Below are positions 59,249 to 64,000 of a DNA stretch of 64,000 nucleotides, piece after piece. Numbering within the stretch: position 1 is the first letter of the stretch; every line of letters starts with the position of its first letter. A model generated the notes under the pieces. The model was not told the origin of the DNA, searched no databases, and saw only the letters and a list, made by a program, of their open reading frames with translations. This DNA is from Marivita sp041725935 (GTDB lineage Bacteria > Pseudomonadota > Alphaproteobacteria > Rhodobacterales > Rhodobacteraceae): NCBI GenBank assembly GCA_041725935.1, contig JBGRQD010000005.1, forward strand, positions 62,001 through 126,000, written 5' to 3'. The position numbers and the translations under genes are program-made.

Positions 59249-60409
59249 TCACACTCCGTGCCTTGTTTCGATCAGGCGCGCGAAGAAAGACGCGCCGATG
59301 GGGGCCACATCGTCGTTGAAATCGAACGCCGGGTGGTGACAGGACGGACCGATCCCCTGCCCGAGGAACAGGAAGGCGCCGGGGCGGGCTTCGAGCATAT
59401 AGGAGAAATCCTCGGCCCCCATTTCCGGGCGCAGATCGGTGATGGTCTTGGCCTCGCCCACAACGTCCCTCGCAATGCGCCCGGCGAATTCGGCCTGCGC
59501 CTCGTGGTTCACGGTGGCAGGGTAGTTGCGCACGTAATCGACTTCGGCGGCAACGCCGTAGCTGGCCGCCTGCCCTAAGGCGATCTCGGCGATACGGCGT
59601 TCCACCATGTCGCGCAGATCGGGGTCAAAACTGCGCACGGTGCCGGACATGGACACGGTTTCCGGCACGATGTTGGTCGCTGTGCCGCCGGAAATCATGG
59701 TCAGCGACACCACCAGCGGCAAGAGCGGATCGGTGTTGCGCGACACGATGGTTTGCAGCGCCTGACCGATGGACAGCGCGCAGGGCATCGGATCCTTGCA
59801 GGACGATGGATAGGCCGCGTGCCCACCCACGCCGCGCACGGTGATGTGGAAATCATCCACCGCCGCCATGATCGGCCCCGGACAAGTGCGCAACTGGCCT
59901 TCCTCGGAAAACGGATCGGTGTGGATTGCATAGACCTCCTGAATGCCGAAGCGGTCCATGATGCCCTCTTCGACCATCATGCGCCCACCGCCGACGGTTT
60001 CTTCGGCGGGTTGGAAGATCAGCGCCACGGTGCCTTTGAAGTTGCGAGTCTCGGCAAAGTAGCGCGCAGCGCCCAAGAGCATCGTGGTGTGCCCGTCATG
60101 GCCGCAGGCGTGCATCTTGCCGGGGATGGTCGAAGCCCAGTCGGCCCCGGTGATCTCGTCCATCGGCAGCGCATCCATATCGGCGCGAAGGCCGGTGACC
60201 GGGCCGTCCCCCTGACCGCGGATCAGCGCGACGACCCCGGATTGCGCGATGCCTTCGTGGACCTCGTCGACACCGAACTCGCGCAGGCGGTCTACGACAA
60301 AGGCCGCCGTTTCATGGCAATCGAGGCTCAACTCCGGGTACATGTGCAGATGCCGCCGCCATGTCTTCATGTCCTCGGCATAGTCGCCGATCCGGTTGAT
60401 GATGGCCAT
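59249..60409 (-). CDS. M20 family amidohydrolase/aminoacylase
   Basis: A 386-residue metal-dependent deacylase of the hippurate hydrolase/IAA-amino acid hydrolase type (M20D). Motifs: RRHLHMYPELSLDCHET, LRADMDALPM, HACGHDGHTTMLLG, FQPAEETVGGG, GVGGHAAYP and MGAEDFSYMLEARPGAFLFLG. The start at 60409 is chosen because it gives the family length; the frame upstream is antisense to mazG. The tight pairing with the ureohydrolase suggests stepwise use of an N-acylated guanidino compound. Confidence 0.88.
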   Translation of the reverse strand: MAIINRIGDYAEDMKTWRRHLHMYPELSLDCHETAAFVVDRLREFGVDEVHEGIAQSGVVALIRGQGDGPVTGLRADMDALPMDEITGADWASTIPGKMHACGHDGHTTMLLGAARYFAETRNFKGTVALIFQPAEETVGGGRMMVEEGIMDRFGIQEVYAIHTDPFSEEGQLRTCPGPIMAAVDDFHITVRGVGGHAAYPSSCKDPMPCALSIGQALQTIVSRNTDPLLPLVVSLTMISGGTATNIVPETVSMSGTVRSFDPDLRDMVERRIAEIALGQAASYGVAAEVDYVRNYPATVNHEAQAEFAGRIARDVVGEAKTITDLRPEMGAEDFSYMLEARPGAFLFLGQGIGPSCHHPAFDFNDDVAPIGASFFARLIETRHGV

Positions 60410-60472
60410 GGCTGGACTCCCTCGGTCTGATGCCGCATCCCTGCATCTAATCCCGAAGCACGGAGGCCTGCA

Positions 60473-61294
60473 ATGTCCGATGATTTGATCCACAATCCCA
60501 AGGGCGGGATGCCGCGTCTGCTCGAGATCATGCGCCGGTTGCGCGACCCCGAGACGGGCTGTCCCTGGGACATCGAACAGGATTTCGCGTCCATCGCGCC
60601 CTATACGATCGAGGAAGCCTACGAGGTGGCTGACGCCATCGAGCGCGAGGCCTGGGGCGAATTGAAGGGCGAATTGGGAGATCTGCTCCTGCAGTCGGTC
60701 TATCACACCCAGATGGCGGAAGAAGCCGGGATGTTCAGCTTTGACGATGTGGCCAACGCGATATCGGACAAGATGGTGGCGCGGCACCCGCATGTATTCG
60801 GGGACGAGAGCCGGGACAAATCGGCAGAGCAGCAGGTGCAGGACTGGGAACAGATCAAGGCAGCGGAACGCGCGGGCAAGGCCGAAACCGGTGTTCTGGC
60901 CGGTGTCGCGAAGGGGCTGCCTGCCCTGACCCGCGCGATCAAGTTGCAGAACCGTGCAGCACGGGTCGGGTTCGACTGGCCCACAACTGACGAGGTCTTG
61001 GACAAGATCGTCGAGGAAGCGCAGGAATTGCGCGAGGTTCAGGACGAGGCGGAAAGGTTCGAAGAATTTGGCGACCTGCTGTTCGTGATGGTCAATCTGG
61101 GCCGTCACATGGGGCTTGACCCCGAAGGCGCGTTGCGCGCCGCCAATGCCAAGTTCACCCGCCGGTTCGAGAGTATCGAGACCGCGTTGGCGGCACAGGG
61201 AAAAACGCCCGGCGAGAGCGATCTGGCGGAGATGGATGCGCTTTGGGACGCGGCCAAGGCGGTCGAAAAGGCGCAAAAGAAAAACGCGCCCTGA
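60473..61294 (+). CDS. mazG: Nucleoside triphosphate pyrophosphohydrolase MazG
   Basis: A 273-residue tandem MazG-fold enzyme. The first domain has LLEIMRRLRDPETGCPWDIEQDFASIAPYTIEEAYEVADAIE; the second has VGFDWPTTDEVLDKIVEEAQELREV and FGDLLFVMVNLGRHMGLDPEGALRAANAKFTRRF. It hydrolyses aberrant or excess NTPs. CGGAGG precedes the start. Its 3' end overlaps the terminator of the convergent acpP. Confidence 0.94.
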   Translation: MSDDLIHNPKGGMPRLLEIMRRLRDPETGCPWDIEQDFASIAPYTIEEAYEVADAIEREAWGELKGELGDLLLQSVYHTQMAEEAGMFSFDDVANAISDKMVARHPHVFGDESRDKSAEQQVQDWEQIKAAERAGKAETGVLAGVAKGLPALTRAIKLQNRAARVGFDWPTTDEVLDKIVEEAQELREVQDEAERFEEFGDLLFVMVNLGRHMGLDPEGALRAANAKFTRRFESIETALAAQGKTPGESDLAEMDALWDAAKAVEKAQKKNAP

Positions 61295-61309
61295 TCACAG
61301 AGCGCGTTT
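61282..61309 (-). terminator. Terminator of acpP, overlapping the mazG end
   Basis: Arms AAACGCGC (61282-61289) and GCGCGTTT (61302-61309), with T-rich sequence beyond the hairpin on the minus strand (TTTTTCTTTT). The plus side is followed by AAAAA, so it serves acpP best and mazG less well. Confidence 0.75.
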
Positions 61310-61332
61310 AAAAATGCCGAAGTTCGAACCGC

Positions 61333-61566
61333 TTACTGCGCTTCGTTGATGAACTTCACCGCATCGCCGAAGGTCTGGATGGTTTCGGCCGCGTCATCCG
61401 GAATCTCGATGCCGAACTCTTCTTCGAAAGCCATGACCAGCTCGACGGTGTCGAGGCTGTCGGCGCCGAGATCGTCGATGAACGACGCGTTCTCAACAAC
61501 CTTGTCCTCTTCGACACCAAGGTGCTCGACAACAATTTTCTTAACGCGATCTGCGACGTCGCTCAT
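61333..61566 (-). CDS. acpP: Acyl carrier protein
   Basis: A 77-residue acidic acyl carrier protein with the phosphopantetheine site DSLDTVEL (Ser37). It carries acyl chains in fatty acid synthesis. The start has GAGGAAG directly before it. It follows fabD-fabG on the same strand but has a 269-base leader with its own likely promoter. Confidence 0.97.
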   Translation of the reverse strand: MSDVADRVKKIVVEHLGVEEDKVVENASFIDDLGADSLDTVELVMAFEEEFGIEIPDDAAETIQTFGDAVKFINEAQ

Positions 61567-61576
61567 GTTTTCTTCC

Positions 61577-61684
61577 TCACAGTTTCGTCGGCGCGGTGGC
61601 CGGGTTAGCCCGCGCCCGGGCGGAATTTGACTTGCCCTTGCGGGCGGCGGTTTGCGTCACGGTCGAACGACGACGACCGAACAT
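61577..61684 (-). CDS. Possible 35-residue basic ORF in the acpP leader
   Basis: A short ORF, MFGRRRSTVTQTAARKGK... ending TAPTKL, rich in Arg, Lys, Ala and Thr and free of acidic residues. Its TGA stop touches the acpP ribosome-binding site (TGAGGAAG), so it could be a leader peptide coupled to acpP or simply untranslated leader. The ribosome-binding site is weak. No family known. Confidence 0.3.
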   Translation of the reverse strand: MFGRRRSTVTQTAARKGKSNSARARANPATAPTKL

Positions 61685-61720
61685 ATCCGATCTGCATCGG
61701 ACGGGTCCCAAACCTGCGCC

Positions 61721-61748
61721 GCTATAGCACATGGAATCGGGATGGCAA
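61721..61748 (-). promoter_or_regulatory. Candidate acpP promoter
   Basis: On the minus strand, TTGCCA (61743-61748), a 16-base spacer, and TATAGC (61721-61726). This would give a leader of about 150 bases for acpP that includes the short basic ORF. Confidence 0.35.
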
Positions 61749-61835
61749 ACGCTTTCAACACAATCTCGTGCAGCGGAAAACCTTTGAGATATCAGGCATT
61801 TCTGCACCTGCACAATCAGCGTTTCCCAAGTGATA

Positions 61836-62573
61836 TCAGAGCATTGCCATGCCGCCATTGACGTGCAGCGTGGTTCCGGTGACATAGGCGGCCTCGGGGC
61901 TGGAGAGATAAAGAACCGCCGCGGCGATCTCTTCGGGGGTGCCCATCCGACCCGTGGGAATCTGTGTGAGGATCGCGGATTTCTGGTCATCCGTCAGCTT
62001 GTCGGTCATCGCTGTCTCGATGAAGCCGGGGGCGACCGCGTTGACGGTGATGCCACGGCTGGCAACTTCATAGGCCAGGGATTTCGACATGCCGACCATG
62101 CCGGCCTTGGCGGCGGCATAGTTGCCCTGCCCCGGATTGCCGGTTGCGCCGACGACAGAGGAAATATTGACGATGCGGCCCCAGCGCGCCTTCATCATGC
62201 CGCGCAGCACACCCTTGCAGAGCTTGAACGTGGCGGTCAGGTTCACGTCGATCACCGACTGCCATTCGTCGTCAGACATGCGCATGAACAGGTTGTCGCG
62301 CGTGATGCCGGCATTGTTCACGAGGATATCGACGCTGCCCATCGCGTCCGCCGCCTGTTTCGGCAGGGCCGACACGGCCTCGGGATCGCTGAGGTTGCAG
62401 GGCAGGACATGGGCGCGGTCGCCCAGATCAGCCGCCAGTGCCTCGAGCGGTTCGGTACGAGTGCCGGAAAGACCGACCGTGGCCCCTGCTGCGTGCAGGG
62501 CGCGGGCGATCTCGCCGCCGATCCCCCCCGAAGCGCCGGTCACCAGCGCGGTCTTGCCTGTCAGATCGAACAT
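61836..62573 (-). CDS. fabG: 3-oxoacyl-ACP reductase FabG
   Basis: A 245-residue SDR enzyme for the first reduction of fatty acid elongation. TGASGGIGG cofactor motif, NNAGITRDNLFMRM (typical of FabG), catalytic Ser (NISSVVG) and YAAAK, and the C-terminus YVTGTTLHVNGGMAML. It lies between fabD and acpP, the classic order. The fabD-fabG gap contains the second TTCGTACGAA repeat. Confidence 0.95.
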   Translation of the reverse strand: MFDLTGKTALVTGASGGIGGEIARALHAAGATVGLSGTRTEPLEALAADLGDRAHVLPCNLSDPEAVSALPKQAADAMGSVDILVNNAGITRDNLFMRMSDDEWQSVIDVNLTATFKLCKGVLRGMMKARWGRIVNISSVVGATGNPGQGNYAAAKAGMVGMSKSLAYEVASRGITVNAVAPGFIETAMTDKLTDDQKSAILTQIPTGRMGTPEEIAAAVLYLSSPEAAYVTGTTLHVNGGMAML

Positions 62574-62608
62574 GTCGTGGTCCTTTTCATCACAATTTAA
62601 TTTTCTAG

Positions 62609-62659
62609 CCCGAGAATCTTCGTACGAAGATTTTCAACCCCCGCCATAAAATTCTCGGG
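62609..62659. repeat. Nested palindromic repeat, TTCGTACGAA family (copy 2)
   Basis: Inner perfect palindrome AATCTTCGTACGAAGATT (62615-62632) and outer CCCGAGAAT (62609-62617) with ATTCTCGGG (62651-62659). Its reverse complement shares AGAATTTTATGG and the TTCGTACGAA core with the copy at 42628-42691. It lies between fabD and fabG. Confidence 0.75.
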
Positions 62660-62663
62660 CGTA

Positions 62664-63599
62664 TCACGCGTCCTGAAGTGCCGCCTGCACATCAGCCGCC
62701 GTGCCCACGGCACGTGTCGCCGCGTCGCGGTCGATGCGGCGCACCATGCCGATCAGCGCCTTGCCCGCACCGATCTCCCAGAACGCGTCCACGCCCTGCC
62801 CGACCATCCAGCTGACCGACTCGCGCCAGCGCACGGCGCCGGTGATCTGTTCGACCAGCAGCGCACGGATCGTCTCGGGATCGCTCACCGCCTCGGCCCG
62901 CACATTCGCCACAACCGGCACCACGGGCGTGTTGATCGTCACGGCACAAAGAGCGTCGGCCATCGCCTCGGCTGCCGGGGCCATGAGCGCGCAATGGAAC
63001 GGAGCGCTGACCGGCAGAAGAAGTGCGCGTTTCGCACCCGCCTCTTTCGCGAGATCGACAGCACGTTCCACCGCCGCCTTGTGGCCAGAGACGACCACCT
63101 GCCCCGGATCATTGTCATTGGCGGCGTCACAGACCTCGCCCTGTGCAGCGGCCTCGGCCACGGTGCGCACGTCGTCCAAACCGAGACCCAGAATGGCTGC
63201 CATGGCCCCCACACCCACCGGCACCGCGTCCTGCATGGCCGTGCCCCGCGCCCGCAAGAGCCGCGCCGCATCCGACACGGACAAGGCGCCCGCTGCGGTC
63301 AGGGCGGAATATTCGCCCAGCGAATGTCCTGCGACATAGGACGCCGACGTGACACTCACGCCCTCCGCCTCAAGCGCGCGCATCGCGGCCAATGAGGTGG
63401 CCATCAGCGCCGGTTGCGCATTGGCCGTCAGGGTCAGCGTTTCGATCTCGCCCTCCCAGATCAGCGCGCTCAGCTTTTCACCCAGCGCCTCGTCCACCTC
63501 TTCGAACACTGCGCGGGCGGCCGGGTAGGCGTCGGCCAGATCGCGGCCCATTCCAATGGTTTGCGCCCCTTGTCCGGGGAAAAGAAAAGCTCGGCTCAC
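62664..63599 (-). CDS. fabD: Malonyl-CoA:ACP transacylase FabD
   Basis: A 311-residue enzyme that loads malonyl onto ACP. Motifs: FLFPGQGAQTIGMGRDL, catalytic Ser93 in GHSLGEYSAL, and the His in SAPFHCALM. The start is GTG at 63599 with AGGAGGGTGCC upstream; earlier in-frame starts give an unneeded extension. First gene of the fabD-fabG-acpP set, divergent from the cytochrome gene. Confidence 0.95.
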   Translation of the reverse strand: MSRAFLFPGQGAQTIGMGRDLADAYPAARAVFEEVDEALGEKLSALIWEGEIETLTLTANAQPALMATSLAAMRALEAEGVSVTSASYVAGHSLGEYSALTAAGALSVSDAARLLRARGTAMQDAVPVGVGAMAAILGLGLDDVRTVAEAAAQGEVCDAANDNDPGQVVVSGHKAAVERAVDLAKEAGAKRALLLPVSAPFHCALMAPAAEAMADALCAVTINTPVVPVVANVRAEAVSDPETIRALLVEQITGAVRWRESVSWMVGQGVDAFWEIGAGKALIGMVRRIDRDAATRAVGTAADVQAALQDA

Positions 63600-63747
63600 G
63601 GCACCCTCCTGTTGTGTTGGGCATGCCATTACAGTCCGATCCGCAGCGACGCAACGCTGCTGCACTCTTTGTGTGCGTTGGCGAAGATTGCTCCGCGCCC
63701 CCCAAACGATAGCTATGCCCAAAGTCATACAGCCCGGAGCCGACCCT

Positions 63748-64000
63748 ATGCCCGCAGCAAATACCGCCGCCCAATATGGCACTGTCGCCAAGACCTTTCA
63801 CTGGCTGACCGCGCTTGGCATTCTTGCCGTGATCCCCCTGGGCATCATCGCCAATGACCTGCCCTACGACACGGCAGAGCAACTGGCCGACAAGGCCTGG
63901 CTGTTCTCGCTGCACAAGACCATCGGTGTCACCCTGTTCTTCGTGGCCCTCGCCCGCATCCTCTGGGCTTTGAGCCAACCAAAGCCCGCGCCGCTGCATC
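63748..64000 (+). CDS. Cytochrome b561-type protein (5' part only)
   Basis: The first 84 residues of a membrane cytochrome b. TVAKTFHWLTALGILAVIPLGIIAND holds the first helix with a haem-ligand-like His, and LFSLHKTIGVTLFFVALARILWAL the second with the HKTIG motif. This is the b561 superfamily (CybB-like), which moves electrons across the inner membrane. The start has GGAGCCGACCCT upstream. The gene runs off the window, so any C-terminal domain (YceI in some relatives) cannot be seen. Confidence 0.85.
   Translation, partial: MPAANTAAQYGTVAKTFHWLTALGILAVIPLGIIANDLPYDTAEQLADKAWLFSLHKTIGVTLFFVALARILWALSQPKPAPLH

Noticed and set aside
60410..61276. N-terminal extension of the M20 amidohydrolase to 675 residues
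   Set aside because: The extension is antisense to mazG; the family starts at MAIINRIGDYAEDMKTWRRHLH.
1..64000. tRNA, rRNA, CRISPR array, insertion sequence or replication origin
   Set aside because: I saw no tRNA-like cloverleaf with the T-loop signature, no rRNA sequence, no regularly spaced repeats, no transposase and no cluster of DnaA boxes. Reading by eye can miss a small RNA gene; a tRNAscan/Infernal run would decide.

Overview
The window reads as chromosomal DNA of an alphaproteobacterium, most likely a marine Rhodobacterales/Roseobacter-group bacterium. The grounds are high GC, a single-cysteine IscR heading an isc/suf-type operon, a Suv3-type helicase next to fdxA and carD, a DUF4167 protein beside prmC-prfA, the lptF-lptG-lptD-surA-pdxA-rsmA operon, choline sulfatase, and many small conserved families typical of that group. 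I see no rRNA, no tRNA, no CRISPR array, no insertion sequence and no prophage. No gene-free stretch exceeds 300 bases. The right end cuts a cytochrome b561-type gene.

Layout. 0-10 kb: DUF2892 protein with a Crp/Fnr regulator, an RTX/M10 metalloprotease, a putative glycosyltransferase, a SIMPL protein, an 858-residue protein that looks like a GspL/PilM-like plus GspC/PilP-like fusion, and a CPA2 cation/proton antiporter. 10-17 kb: carD, fdxA, an S4-domain protein, a Suv3-type helicase, a TPR protein, SCP2 and alpha/beta hydrolase genes, and a HpcH/HpaI aldolase. 17-25 kb: ligase-associated exonuclease, ATP-dependent DNA ligase and amidohydrolase in one overlapping operon, then pepF, a DksA/TraR-type zinc finger, a methyltransferase, glutathione peroxidase, a DUF465 protein and a secreted nuclease. 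25-31 kb: choline sulfatase, an MBL-fold protein with a degenerate metal site, and SDR-kynA-kynU for tryptophan breakdown.

30.8-40.1 kb (minus strand) is one tight Fe-S cluster assembly operon of about twelve genes: iscR, a NifS-like desulfurase, sufB, a small membrane protein, a YbjQ-family protein, sufC, sufD, two YIP1-like membrane proteins, sufS, a GlcG/HbpS-like protein and a C26 amidase. A dyad upstream of iscR is its probable operator. 40-46 kb: small housekeeping genes, lpdA, holC and pepA. 46.3-53.8 kb: LPS transport and outer-membrane biogenesis (lptF, lptG, lptD, surA) with pdxA and rsmA. 53.9-61 kb: DUF4167, prmC-prfA, an atypical lower-GC phosphatidylserine decarboxylase, DUF1499, a ureohydrolase with an M20 amidohydrolase, and mazG. 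61.3-63.6 kb: fabD-fabG-acpP.

Most worth following up: the GspL/GspC-like fusion; the extended suf operon with its single-Cys IscR and operator-like dyads; two families of intergenic palindromic repeats (one with a TTCGTACGAA core, one with GCGTATTT ends); two exact TTAA-N7-TTAA (CtrA-type) boxes; a possible 35-codon basic ORF in the acpP leader; and the probably acquired psd. Coordinates of alternative starts were chosen from Shine-Dalgarno position and family length. All function calls rest on reading motifs by eye; no database search was possible.
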